From a virus, in the IMG/VR virus record IMGVR_UViG_3300011115_000294, positions 1-41,633 of that record: DNA of 41,633 bases. One strand, written 5' to 3'. Of this stretch, positions 30,059 through 38,058 are shown piece after piece (position 1 is the stretch's first letter; each line of letters begins with the position of its first letter). Both the position numbers and the translations under genes were made by a program. The notes under the pieces were generated by a model. The model saw only the letters and a program-made list of their open reading frames with translations. It had not been told where the DNA came from and did not search any database.

Positions 30059-31033
30059 GTGCCAACAACACCAGCCACGTCAACAACGACATCCTCGATG
30101 TCGAACTTGATCCAGACTGCGTATGACAAGTACATTGAGTTTAACCTTCGTTCAGAACCAATGTTTCGCAAGTTTGCGGACAAGCGTCCTGTCGATGTAA
30201 CAAACCCAGGTAACACTGTCGTATTCCAAGTCTACACAGATCTATCTCGTGCTACTTCAGCACTAACTCAAACAGCTGATCCAGATGCAGTAGAGCTAAG
30301 CAACACCAACCGCGTCCACGTAACAGTGAACGAATACGGTAATGCTGTTCTAACAACTGAGCGTCTTGCTCTTGAGTCTCTATCAGCAATCGATCCAGCA
30401 GTTGCAGACATGTTGTCTTTCAACATGCGTGACTCACTGGACTCACTTGTATGGGCTAAGTTAACTGCCCTAGCAACAGGTCGCTACACAGGAACAACTT
30501 CTGCTGACGAATCAACAGTCAACGGACAAGATGTTTCTGCTTCAACTTCAGCAGCTAACTTCACAGCAGCACTTGCTCGCCGTGGTGTAGCAAAGCTACG
30601 TGGAGCAAATGTTCAGACACGCGAAGGCGGTCTTTACACTGCACTAATCCACCCAGATGTTTCATACGATCTTCGTTCTGAAGCACAAACATCAGGATCT
30701 GCTGTATGGCAGCTTCCTCACACATACACCGAAGCAGGTGTAGGTAACCTATGGTCTGGCGAGATCGGAATCTTCGATCAGGTTCGCTATATCGAAACAC
30801 CTCGTGCTGAATCTGTTTCAGGTTCTGGTACATCAAAGGTATACGCAACAGTTCTACTTGGAAAGCAGGCTCTTCTTGAGGCTGTCTCATACGAGCCAAA
30901 GACTGTTATCGGTCCAGTTACAGATAAGTTGATGCGCTTTCGCCCAGCGGGCTGGAAGGGTCTTCTTGGATGGAACGTCTTCCGTACAGAAGCACGTTAC
31001 GTTATCAAGAGCAAGTCAAGCATCGCGTCTTAA
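30059..31033 (+). CDS. Major capsid protein (N4-gp56/P22 coat-like)
   Basis: 324 residues from a GTG start with AGAAGGAA upstream. Signature parts include an N-terminal LIQTAYDKYIEFNLRSEPMFRKFADKRPVD arm, GNTVVFQVYTDLSRAT, VTVNEYGNAVLTTERL and a late IGPVTDKLMRFRPAGWKGLLGWNVFR segment. All match the N4-gp56-type branch of HK97-fold coat proteins. Codon choice is regular and AT-poor third positions are favoured, as usual for the most expressed gene. It is followed by a stem-loop. Confidence 0.88.
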   Translation: MPTTPATSTTTSSMSNLIQTAYDKYIEFNLRSEPMFRKFADKRPVDVTNPGNTVVFQVYTDLSRATSALTQTADPDAVELSNTNRVHVTVNEYGNAVLTTERLALESLSAIDPAVADMLSFNMRDSLDSLVWAKLTALATGRYTGTTSADESTVNGQDVSASTSAANFTAALARRGVAKLRGANVQTREGGLYTALIHPDVSYDLRSEAQTSGSAVWQLPHTYTEAGVGNLWSGEIGIFDQVRYIETPRAESVSGSGTSKVYATVLLGKQALLEAVSYEPKTVIGPVTDKLMRFRPAGWKGLLGWNVFRTEARYVIKSKSSIAS

Positions 31034-31040
31034 TTTGACG

Positions 31041-31066
31041 GAGAGGGGCAGGCAACTGCCCCTCTC
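31041..31066 (+). terminator. GNRA-capped hairpin after the capsid gene
   Basis: Perfect 11-bp stem (GAGAGGGGCAG / CTGCCCCTCTC) closed by a GCAA tetraloop, eight bases after the capsid stop. It is followed by TACTT rather than a T-run, so it is probably a partial terminator or 3'-end stabiliser that raises capsid mRNA relative to downstream genes. Confidence 0.7.
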
Positions 31067-31080
31067 TACTTAAGGAAACT

Positions 31081-31293
31081 ATGAGCGAAGAATTAGATCT
31101 AATTACACCGCTTCAGGCTTACGCTTACGAAGCGCATGAAATGTATAAAGCATTTATGGATGCTGGCTTTAGTGATGCTGAAGCTTGGGATCTATTAACT
31201 CGCCAATTACCAGACTGGGAATTTCCCGCACCAATGTCAGAGAATGACATGGATGATTTTGAGGAAGAAGAAGAAGATGTCAGCGAAGAATGA
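31081..31293 (+). CDS. Small acidic protein after the capsid gene
   Basis: 70 residues: an amphipathic helix (LQAYAYEAHEMYKAFMDAGFSDAEAWDLLTRQL) and a Glu/Asp-rich tail. AAGGAAACT precedes the ATG. The helix resembles small helical proteins often found after actinophage capsid genes. Function unknown. Confidence 0.65.
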   Translation: MSEELDLITPLQAYAYEAHEMYKAFMDAGFSDAEAWDLLTRQLPDWEFPAPMSENDMDDFEEEEEDVSEE

Positions 31294-31423
31294 AAAGTAC
31301 GCTTCAAAGAAAGCTATGAAGAAGCACGAAGGTTCTGAAGGCAAGAAAGAAATGATGATGGAATACGGCAAGGTTAAGAAAATGGGCGTTAAGAAGCCAA
31401 CTGTTAAGAAGAAGGGTAAGTAA
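31274..31423 (+). CDS. 49-residue Lys/Met-rich basic protein
   Basis: Basic miniprotein rich in Lys and Met (KKAMKKKHEGSEGKKEMMMEY...KKPTVKKKGK). Its ATG lies in the Glu-codon tail of the upstream gene, whose GAAGAAGAAG run could act as a weak ribosome site; overlap is 20 bases. Possibly DNA-binding or packaged. No family recognised. Confidence 0.6.
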   Translation, partial: KMSAKNEKYASKKAMKKHEGSEGKKEMMMEYGKVKKMGVKKPTVKKKGK

Positions 31424-31424
31424 C

Positions 31425-31481
31425 ATGCCAGCAAAGATGTGCAAGAAGTGTGGTAAAGCTAAGTCAAAGTGTAAGTGCTAA
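31425..31481 (+). CDS. 18-residue Cys/Lys miniprotein
   Basis: MPAKMCKKCGKAKSKCKC: four cysteines (CxxC and CxC) among nine lysines/basic residues, fitting one zinc ion. It exactly fills the gap between neighbours: the ATG starts two bases after the previous TAA, and its own TAA shares a base with the next ATG. AAGGGTAAG lies just upstream. The snug placement supports translation despite the tiny size. Confidence 0.5.
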   Translation: MPAKMCKKCGKAKSKCKC

Positions 31482-31645
31482 TGCCAAAGAAATCAGTTAA
31501 AGCAGTAATGCATGAATTCAAAGCAGGTGGATTGCATTCTGGTAAAGGTGGCAAAGTAGTTAAAAACCCAAAACAGGCAGTAGCTATTGCACTGTCAATG
31601 ACTGGTAAATCTAAGCCAATAATGAAGAAGGCAAAGAAGAAGTAA
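31481..31645 (+). CDS. DUF6496-like small basic protein
   Basis: 54 residues with V-M-H-E-F-K-A-G-G-L-H-S-G, KVVKNPKQAVAIALS and a Lys-rich end. This matches a small family (DUF6496 type) common near structural genes of environmental phages and also in bacteria. Its function is unknown. Start shares one base with the previous stop. Confidence 0.72.
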   Translation: MPKKSVKAVMHEFKAGGLHSGKGGKVVKNPKQAVAIALSMTGKSKPIMKKAKKK

Positions 31646-31921
31646 ATGGACCCAAGACTAAAACGAGCAGGTGTATCTGGCTTTAATAAGCCCAAGGCTA
31701 CGCCTAGTCACCCAAAGAAGTCACATATTGTTGTAGCTAAATCTGGTACACAAGTAAAGACTATTCGTTTTGGTCAACAAGGTGTATCTGGTTCTCCAGA
31801 GAAATCTGGTGAGACAAAGAAGTATCGTCAACGACGCCAATCATTCAAGGCTCGACATGCAAAGAATATATCTAAAGGTGTTATGTCAGCAGCCTATTGG
31901 GCAGACAAGGTGAAGTGGTAA
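31646..31921 (+). CDS. Conserved phage head-region protein, basic, 91 residues
   Basis: Reads PRLKRAGVSGFNKPKATPSHPKKSH, VKTIRFGQQGVSGS, RQRRQSFKARHAKNI and SAAYWADKVKW. This pattern is very common in environmental phage genomes next to capsid or connector genes. It is strongly basic and probably nucleic-acid-binding. Role not established. It begins directly after the previous stop. Confidence 0.72.
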   Translation: MDPRLKRAGVSGFNKPKATPSHPKKSHIVVAKSGTQVKTIRFGQQGVSGSPEKSGETKKYRQRRQSFKARHAKNISKGVMSAAYWADKVKW

Positions 31922-32175
31922 TGGCAAAGGTATTTCGTGGACCAACATACAAATACAGACCTGGTCGTGAGTATGACCTATGGTTTGTTTCTTATCCTAT
32001 TGGTAAGAGCGTTGTTAAAACTGGTGGCGTTTGGAAAACAATAGTTGTCCCACAGGATTCAGATCTAGCAACATACCAACGTGTATTACGCGGTGGTTAT
32101 GACAACGTCATAACAGATGCAGAAGCATCAGAACTAACAGCAGCGGGATACGGAGATTACATTTTCAATGTCTAA
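31921..32175 (+). CDS. Small structural-region protein, 84 residues
   Basis: Start at 31921 shares a base with the previous stop (TAATG). Basic aromatic N-terminus (AKVFRGPTYKYRPGREYDLWFVSYPIG), VWKTIVVPQDSDL and an acidic C-terminal helix with DAEASELTAAGYGDYI. Possibly a head-completion protein. No domain recognised. Confidence 0.6.
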   Translation: MAKVFRGPTYKYRPGREYDLWFVSYPIGKSVVKTGGVWKTIVVPQDSDLATYQRVLRGGYDNVITDAEASELTAAGYGDYIFNV

Positions 32176-32410
32176 TTGTAGATCAGGTTGTAAAACCCAA
32201 GACCATGCTAACTGGGGTGAGTGTGCCAAGGCAGCTAACTTTAGTATTACAGACCCTCTGTCTAGTGCAGCAAACAAACTTACAAATAAAGAACTTAATG
32301 CGTATAGAAACGCAAGGAAAGATGGCATTCAGCCAGCATCAACCAAGATAAAGGACATTGAAAAAGCTGTCCGTATGTCTGATAAAGCAGGAAAGGCGTT
32401 ACAAGCATAA
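32168..32410 (+). CDS. Small Cys-containing protein, 80 residues
   Basis: N-terminus MSNCRSGCKTQDHANWGEC has three cysteines and a histidine suited to zinc binding. The rest is helical and basic (NKLTNKELNAYRNARKDG), ending in a Lys-rich helix. Related N-termini recur in environmental actinophages. Overlaps both neighbours. Confidence 0.62.
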   Translation: MSNCRSGCKTQDHANWGECAKAANFSITDPLSSAANKLTNKELNAYRNARKDGIQPASTKIKDIEKAVRMSDKAGKALQA

Positions 32411-33309
32411 TGGCTACGTTAAATCAATTAACAGAACAAACGCTTGGTGAGATTAATGGCTATGTCCGTAACCAGGAATCGGTAACGATTGCACTTAATA
32501 CCGTTGATGGTGACGACCTATCTATTGCAGTTGACGATGCAGCAGCTATAAGCAAAGGCATCATTGAGATTGATGATGAACTCTTATATGTAAAGAAATC
32601 TATTGCAGCAAGTGGTACGTTATCAATCCTTGGAACATCAGCTAATCCTGTTGGTAGAGGATGGCGTGGAACTACAGCAACTAGCCACGTATCTGGCTCC
32701 GTTGTAAGAAATAATCCTTTATTCCCAAGGACACAGGCTAAGCGAGCCATACTTGAAACTATTAAAGGTATGAACTTCCCTGTCATTAAAGAAACAAATT
32801 TTGATTTTACTGGTTCACAATACGCATACTCTATCCCAGCTGAAGTAGTAGATATTACTGGTGTCTCATGGGAACTACCAGATGCTACTGGAGTATGGGC
32901 TCTTATTAAAAGATGGCGTATTGATACTAACTATTATGATGAAGATACAGATACATACGGTCAGGCTATCGTGCTTAATGAAGCACCTATGGCTGGTGCT
33001 CGTATTAACGTTCAATACACAGCGTACCCAACAACCATTACAGATAGCCAAGAGTTGACAGTAAGCGGTCTTCCCGCATCATGTGAAGATGTTGTTCGTC
33101 TTGGTGCTATGTATCGTTTGCTTTCAACGGTAGACCCAGGCAAGGTAATTGCCACATCAGTTTCTGCAGACGCATTAGATCAACCAGTATCAGCTGGCGC
33201 ATCTACTACTGCTGCTAAATATTTATTCCAGCTTTACTCCGTCCGCCTTGCGGAAGAGGTGGCAAAGCAGCAAGCCAACTTCCTCAACATAATCCAGTAC
33301 CAGAGGTGA
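32410..33309 (+). CDS. Head-tail connector / adaptor-like protein
   Basis: 299 residues. The N-terminal half holds a beta domain with IEIDDELLYVKKS and VGRGWRGTTATSHVSGSVV, a pattern frequent in phage connector or tail-attached proteins. The C-terminal half has helices (EDVVRLGAMYRLLSTVDPGK...LFQLYSVRLAEEVAKQQANFLN) like gp6-type adaptors. The place between capsid block and fibres agrees. Start shares a base with the upstream TAA. Confidence 0.65.
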   Translation: MATLNQLTEQTLGEINGYVRNQESVTIALNTVDGDDLSIAVDDAAAISKGIIEIDDELLYVKKSIAASGTLSILGTSANPVGRGWRGTTATSHVSGSVVRNNPLFPRTQAKRAILETIKGMNFPVIKETNFDFTGSQYAYSIPAEVVDITGVSWELPDATGVWALIKRWRIDTNYYDEDTDTYGQAIVLNEAPMAGARINVQYTAYPTTITDSQELTVSGLPASCEDVVRLGAMYRLLSTVDPGKVIATSVSADALDQPVSAGASTTAAKYLFQLYSVRLAEEVAKQQANFLNIIQYQR

Positions 33310-33312
33310 TGA

Positions 33313-35034
33313 ATGCCAACACAAGCACGTTACTATAGTTCGAACGCAGCTAAGACAACTCTTGCTGCATCGATAAGTTCTTCAGCAGTAAGCCTTACGC
33401 TTGCTGCTGCAAGCAATCTACCTTCACAGTATCCATATACACTCATTCTTGAGAAGGATACAGCTAATGAAGAAGTAGTCGAAGTTACCAGTCTGGTAGG
33501 TACTGCCTATCAGATCACTCGTAACATTGACTCATCAGGTGCTAAGGCACATGCCTTTGGTGCTAACGTTGAACACGGCGTATCGGCTCGAGACTTTACC
33601 GAGTCTCGCCAACACGAAGTAGCAACTACTGATATCCATGGTATTACAGGCGACGTTGTCGGTACTGGTGGAACACAGACTCTTACTGGAACAAAGACAT
33701 TATCGGCAGCAATCATTACCGCTGCTGGTGTAATCAATGCTAATAGCTACAAGATTACAAACGTAGCGACACCAACAACATCTGGTGATGCAGCTAACTT
33801 AGCATATGTAACTGGTATTGCTGGTTCTGCTACCGCTGCTGCAAGCAGTGCAACTGCTGCAGCAACTAGTGCATCTAGTGCTGCTACTTCAGCAACCTCG
33901 GCAGCAACCTCTGCATCTAGTGCAACTACTGCAGCTACTAATGCTGGTACGGCATCATCTGCTGCAGCCACGTCAGCTTCTTCGGCATCTACTAGTGCTA
34001 CATCAGCAGCAACTAGTGCCAGTTCAGCAGCAGCTTCTGCTTCTGCAGCATCTACTTCACAATCTAGCGCATCAACTTTTGCCACCTCTGCTGCTACTTC
34101 TGCTACGTCTGCTGCCACTAGTGCATCTAGTGCAGCAGCATCAGCATCGGCTGCAGTAACTTCAGCTAACTCTGCAGCTACCAGCGCAACATCCGCAGGA
34201 ACATCAGCGTCTTCTGCTGCTGGTTCTGCATCATCTGTTGCTGGTCAAGTTGCATCTGGTCTTGTTAGAGATATGGGATCTATTACAGATACAGATACAA
34301 GTACTGGTACATGGGTTTCATTATCTTCACTAGAAGTTAATACTCAAACGTATGCCAGCTCTGCTGCAACTAGCGCATCAAGCGCAGCGACCTCTGCTTC
34401 ATCCGCTGCAACATCTGCATCAAGTGCATCTGCTTCTGCTGCAACTGCTACAACATCAGCAGGAACCGCTACAACATCAGCAGCACAGGCAGCAACATCA
34501 GCTACCAGTGCTGGTACATCTGCAGCCTCTGCTGCTACAAGTGCATCATCTGCTGCTACTAGCGCAGGTTCTGCTGGAGTATCAGCGACAGCAGCACAAA
34601 CAAGTGCAACAAGTTCTGCTGCATCACAATCTGCTGCTGCAACTTCTGCTTCTTCGGCTGCTACATCAGCTGGTTCTGCTGGCGTCTATGCAACCAACTC
34701 GCTTACCAGTGCAAACTCTGCTGCAACATCAGCAACTAGTGCAAGCACATCAGCATCTTCGGCATCAACATCTGCCTCATCTGCTGCTACTAGCGCGACT
34801 AGTGCAGCAGCCAGTGCAACCACAGCTGCAAGTTATATACCATCAATGACTGGTAACTCTGGAAAGTATTTAACAACAACAAATGGTATTGCTGCTTCTT
34901 GGGCAACGGTTGACGCTTTGCCTACACAGACTGGCAATGGTGGCAAATACTTAACAACCAATGGAACCTCAGCAACTTGGGGAACTATTACAACAGATCC
35001 AATACCAGACATTCTAATGATGATGGGAGCATAA
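33313..35034 (+). CDS. Tail fibre with Ala/Ser/Thr repeat shaft
   Basis: 573 residues. An N-terminal beta domain (1-105: TTLAASISSSAVSLTLAAAS...ILEKDTANEEVVEVTSL) is probably virion-bound. It is followed by HGITGDVVGTGGTQTLTGTKTL, typical of phage fibres. Residues about 175-515 are Ser/Ala/Thr repeats of the ATSASSA type, expected to form a trimeric coiled shaft. A non-repetitive module (about 310-345: RDMGSITDTDTSTGTWVSLSS) interrupts them. The C-terminus has two copies of NGGKYLTTNG-like strands and ends ILMMMGA. It would recognise or reach the host surface. Confidence 0.8.
   Translation: MPTQARYYSSNAAKTTLAASISSSAVSLTLAAASNLPSQYPYTLILEKDTANEEVVEVTSLVGTAYQITRNIDSSGAKAHAFGANVEHGVSARDFTESRQHEVATTDIHGITGDVVGTGGTQTLTGTKTLSAAIITAAGVINANSYKITNVATPTTSGDAANLAYVTGIAGSATAAASSATAAATSASSAATSATSAATSASSATTAATNAGTASSAAATSASSASTSATSAATSASSAAASASAASTSQSSASTFATSAATSATSAATSASSAAASASAAVTSANSAATSATSAGTSASSAAGSASSVAGQVASGLVRDMGSITDTDTSTGTWVSLSSLEVNTQTYASSAATSASSAATSASSAATSASSASASAATATTSAGTATTSAAQAATSATSAGTSAASAATSASSAATSAGSAGVSATAAQTSATSSAASQSAAATSASSAATSAGSAGVYATNSLTSANSAATSATSASTSASSASTSASSAATSATSAAASATTAASYIPSMTGNSGKYLTTTNGIAASWATVDALPTQTGNGGKYLTTNGTSATWGTITTDPIPDILMMMGA
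33820..34840 (+). repeat. Degenerate repeats encoding the fibre shaft
   Basis: About 1 kb of imperfect GCAxCTAGTGCATC-like units coding for Ala, Ser and Thr in a near-heptad rhythm, interrupted at about 34255-34350 by a non-repetitive module. Such DNA is prone to in-frame length change by recombination. Confidence 0.75.
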
Positions 35035-35035
35035 G

Positions 35036-35239
35036 ATGCCTGCATTTGCATTACAACTTCGTCGAGGAACAACAGCACAGCACTCGGCATTTACAGGCTT
35101 GGTTGGTGAAGTAACAATCGACACCGACAAAGACACCATTGTGGTTCACGATGGTGTTACAGCTGGAGGATATCCTTTAGCAAAAGCATCCGAAGCAGGT
35201 AGCGTCGGATTAGATCCATTCTTACTTATGGGAGCATAA
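35036..35239 (+). CDS. Stand-alone Mtd_N-like tail protein
   Basis: 67 residues matching the N-terminal domain of the Bordetella phage major tropism determinant: LQLRRGTTAQHSAF, GEVTIDTDKDTIVVHDG and GGYPLAK. In most phages this domain anchors a larger receptor-binding protein; here it stands alone. It ends FLLMGA, recalling the end of the preceding fibre (LMMMGA). Probably a small trimeric adaptor on the fibre. No diversity-generating reverse transcriptase is present. Confidence 0.8.
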   Translation: MPAFALQLRRGTTAQHSAFTGLVGEVTIDTDKDTIVVHDGVTAGGYPLAKASEAGSVGLDPFLLMGA

Positions 35240-35242
35240 AAC

Positions 35243-35572
35243 ATGGCATATAAAGTACTTGGTCGTAAAGCCGCTGCCGCAACAACTGCGGAAGAACTTT
35301 ACGCAACACCTTCGGCATCGGCTGCAGTAGTTTCATCTATTGTAATTGCTAACCGCGCATCTGCTGCACGAACATATCGTCTGGCTGTAAAGCCAGCAAC
35401 AGGAACAACCCTTGCTACAGAGCATTATCTTGCTTACGATGTAAGCATTGCAGCTAATGATTCAGTAGCACTTACTCTTGGAATTACTCTTGCATCAAGC
35501 AATGTAATTGTTACATACGCATCTGCTGCTGATCTTACATTCACAGCATTTGGTTCTGAATTATCCGCTTAA
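35243..35572 (+). CDS. Small beta-rich tail protein
   Basis: 109 residues with IVIANRASAARTYRLAVKPATGTTL and a Val/Thr-rich beta sandwich afterwards (VALTLGITLASSNVIVTYASAADLTF). This resembles small tail accessory proteins found beside fibres in environmental phages, perhaps a baseplate or head-decoration domain. No enzyme motif. Confidence 0.65.
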   Translation: MAYKVLGRKAAAATTAEELYATPSASAAVVSSIVIANRASAARTYRLAVKPATGTTLATEHYLAYDVSIAANDSVALTLGITLASSNVIVTYASAADLTFTAFGSELSA

Positions 35573-35595
35573 TTTAATCGTTAGGACTTCTCTCA

Positions 35596-36552
35596 ATGGC
35601 AATATCAAAATTTAGCAATTCAACTGTTGCTACTGGTTTTCCTAAATTAAATACATTCTGGGATCAAATTTCACCAACCGCTAATCTTTTGGAATATATT
35701 GTTGTTGCAGGTGGTGGCGGAGGTGGATCACACATTGGCGGTGGTGGAGGCAGTGGTGGTTTTACCACATCAAGAACTTTTGCAATCGTTAATGGAACTT
35801 CCTACACCGTAACAATTGGTGGTGGAGGAACTGGATCTACAACTACAACTGATCCAGATGGAACCAACGGAAGTAATAGTGTTTTTTCTACTGTTACTGC
35901 AATCGGTGGCGGTAAAGGTGGATCAGGTTATTCAGATGGATGGGCTGGTGGGTCTGGCGGTGGCGGAGCTCACGGAATCAATTCTTCAGTAGGTGGTTTT
36001 CCAACTGCAAACCAAGGCAACTACGGTGGTAACGGAGTTCAATCTGGAAACCATGCTGGCGGTGGAGGTGGTGGAGCAGGAGCTGATGGAACTAATGGAA
36101 CTTCAGCAGGATCTGCTCACGGCGGTGCAGGAATTGAAAACTCTATTCTTGGAACATCTTACTATTGGGCTGGTGGTGGAGGTGGCTCCAACGGTGTAAA
36201 TAGTTCTGGTCCTATCGGTGGCAATGGCGGAATAGGTGGCGGAGGAGGAGCCTCCGTTGAAGGAACTAGTGCAACAGCAGGAACTGGCGGTGGAAGTGCA
36301 TTAGCTTCTGGTGGCAATGGTTCTACTGCAAGTCCTGGTCCTGCTGCAAAAGCTGGTAATGGTGGAACCAATACTGGCGGAGGCGGTGGTGGAGGATCGC
36401 ATGCAAGTGGTGACGGTGGTAATGGTGGATCGGGCATAGTTATTGTTCGTACAACTAGAGCTGCTGCTTCAACTACAGGATCTCCAACATATACAACTTC
36501 TGGTTCATATCACATCTATAGATTTAATGGCGATGGGAGTATTACTTACTAA
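35596..36552 (+). CDS. Glycine-rich tail adhesin 1
   Basis: 318 residues. A short N-terminus (SKFSNSTVATGFPKLNTFWDQIS) is followed by LLEYIVVAGGGGGGS and then about 240 residues of Gly-rich repeats, likely polyglycine-II helices as in T4-like gp38 adhesins. The C-terminal module is AAASTTGSPTYTTSGSYHIYRFNGDGSITY-like. A receptor-binding role is likely. The next gene is a diverged copy. Confidence 0.75.
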   Translation: MAISKFSNSTVATGFPKLNTFWDQISPTANLLEYIVVAGGGGGGSHIGGGGGSGGFTTSRTFAIVNGTSYTVTIGGGGTGSTTTTDPDGTNGSNSVFSTVTAIGGGKGGSGYSDGWAGGSGGGGAHGINSSVGGFPTANQGNYGGNGVQSGNHAGGGGGGAGADGTNGTSAGSAHGGAGIENSILGTSYYWAGGGGGSNGVNSSGPIGGNGGIGGGGGASVEGTSATAGTGGGSALASGGNGSTASPGPAAKAGNGGTNTGGGGGGGSHASGDGGNGGSGIVIVRTTRAAASTTGSPTYTTSGSYHIYRFNGDGSITY

Positions 36553-37484
36553 TGACTACTCGTAAATTTTCTACATTCAGTATTAAGACTGGATCTAAAT
36601 CTTCTGATGTATCACCTAATATAATTCCATCCGTTACTGTTGACTTTTTAGTTGTAGGTGGTGGTGGTGGTGGTGGTTATGGAGAATCAGCAGCACAGGG
36701 TGTTGCTGGTGGCGGTGGTGCTGGTGGACTTCGTTCTTCAGTAACAGCTACTGGTGGTGGAGGAACACTTGAGACACCTTTAACTCTTCGCATTGGTTCT
36801 ACCTATACAATAACTATTGGTGCTGGTGGAAATTCTTCAAGTTTTAATTCAGTACAAGGTGGTGCTGGTCAAAGATCTAGTATATCTGGTACTGGTATAA
36901 CAACGATTGTTTCCGCAGGTGGTGGAGGCGGTGGGTCATTTAATAATTCTGCTGGACTATTGCCAAGAAATGGTCGTGAAGGTGGGTCTGGCGGTGGAGG
37001 TGCTACTTATGGTGGTGCTGGCAATGGCGGTGCTGGCTGTGCAAACCAAGGTTATGCAGGTGGAAATGGACTAGAGTCTGCTCCTTCTGCTGGTGGCGGT
37101 GGCGGTGCTGGAGCTGTTGGTGGTGTTGGAACCGCTAATGGTGGTGCTGGTGGTGCTGGAGTAGCTGTATCAATTACTGGAAGCTCTGTTACTTATGCAG
37201 GTGGCGGTGGCGGAACATCACGAAGTGGTTCACAAGGTGCTGGTGGTGCTGGCGGAGGCGGAGCTGCTGCTGTTACAGGTAGTTCACCAAGTGGAACTGC
37301 AAATACTGGTGGCGGTGGTGGTGGAAGAGGCATGGGTGTTACATCTGGTGGAAATGGCGGAACTGGTGTTGTAATCCTTAGAGCATTACAAGCAGCAGCA
37401 TCTACTACAGGTTCACCAACTGCAACAACATCAGGTTCATATTATATTTATACATTTACTGGTAGCGGAACTATTACTTACTAA
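36552..37484 (+). CDS. Glycine-rich tail adhesin 2
   Basis: 310 residues with the same plan as the upstream protein: short N-terminus, VDFLVVGGGGGGG, long Gly-rich body, and C-terminal AAASTTGSPTATTSGSYY ending SGTITY. The start shares one base with the upstream stop (TAATG), so both are made together. The pair probably arose by tandem duplication and divergence, which could widen host range. Confidence 0.75.
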   Translation: MTTRKFSTFSIKTGSKSSDVSPNIIPSVTVDFLVVGGGGGGGYGESAAQGVAGGGGAGGLRSSVTATGGGGTLETPLTLRIGSTYTITIGAGGNSSSFNSVQGGAGQRSSISGTGITTIVSAGGGGGGSFNNSAGLLPRNGREGGSGGGGATYGGAGNGGAGCANQGYAGGNGLESAPSAGGGGGAGAVGGVGTANGGAGGAGVAVSITGSSVTYAGGGGGTSRSGSQGAGGAGGGGAAAVTGSSPSGTANTGGGGGGRGMGVTSGGNGGTGVVILRALQAAASTTGSPTATTSGSYYIYTFTGSGTITY

Positions 37485-37493
37485 GGAGAAACA

Positions 37494-37859
37494 ATGGCAC
37501 ATTTTGCAAAGCTAGATGAAGATAACAATGTTATTGCTGTCCATGTAGTTAATAACGATGTCATTACTGTGGATGGTTCTGAATCAGAACAAGCAGGAAT
37601 TAATTTTTTAACAGATCTTCATGGTCATTCTAACTGGAAACAAACATCATATTCAGGATCAATAAGAAAAAACTATGCAGGAGTTGGTTATATCTACGAT
37701 GCATCTCGTGATGCATTTATGTCAAAGCAACCGCATGAATCTTGGATACTTAATGAAGAGACCTGTAAATGGGATGCACCAATTCCATATCCTTCTGATG
37801 GTAAAGATTATTATTGGAATGAAGACACAACATCTTGGCTAGAAATAGAAACAAATTAA
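37494..37859 (+). CDS. Conserved environmental-phage tail protein
   Basis: 121 residues: MAHFAKLDEDNNVIAVHVV, SYSGSIRKNYAGVGYIYD, SRDAFMSKQPHESWILNEETCKWDAPIPYP and a final YYWNEDTTSWLE. This family is very common among marine and freshwater phages, near fibre genes. Function unproven. AAGGAG precedes the ATG by six bases. Confidence 0.75.
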   Translation: MAHFAKLDEDNNVIAVHVVNNDVITVDGSESEQAGINFLTDLHGHSNWKQTSYSGSIRKNYAGVGYIYDASRDAFMSKQPHESWILNEETCKWDAPIPYPSDGKDYYWNEDTTSWLEIETN

Positions 37860-37869
37860 GGAGAAATAA

Positions 37870-38058
37870 ATGAACGCAAAGTTTCAAGCAATGGCTTTAT
37901 CATGGTTCCGTGCATCAGCATCAGCTACAATTGCGCTTTACCTAACTGGCACAACAGATCTTAAGACATTAGCAATGGCAGCATTAGCTGGTTTCCTCGG
38001 ACCAATCCTTAAGTGGCTAGATCCATCAGCCACAGATTTCGGTCGCGGAGCAGAGTAA
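37870..38058 (+). CDS. Putative holin
   Basis: 62 residues with two hydrophobic helices (about 9-27 and 32-48) and charged ends (MNAKFQ at the start, DFGRGAE at the end). It is the first gene of a three-gene lysis cassette with the next membrane protein and the M15 endolysin. AAGGAG lies six bases before the ATG. A holin would collect in the membrane and release the endolysin. Confidence 0.7.
   Translation: MNAKFQAMALSWFRASASATIALYLTGTTDLKTLAMAALAGFLGPILKWLDPSATDFGRGAE

Noticed and set aside
33820-34840. Leu/Gln- or Ala/Val-rich frames in the fibre repeat region, and a possible CRISPR array
   Set aside because: The repeats are degenerate, contiguous and code for the Ala/Ser/Thr shaft; there are no regular unique spacers.
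35036-35239. Diversity-generating retroelement suggested by the Mtd_N domain
   Set aside because: No reverse transcriptase gene and no template/variable repeat pair could be seen anywhere in the window; Mtd_N domains are common in fibres without such elements.
36162-36437. Pro-rich minus-strand frame opposite the Gly-rich adhesin
   Set aside because: It is the antisense of GGN glycine codons, which read as proline and have no stops; no ribosome site.
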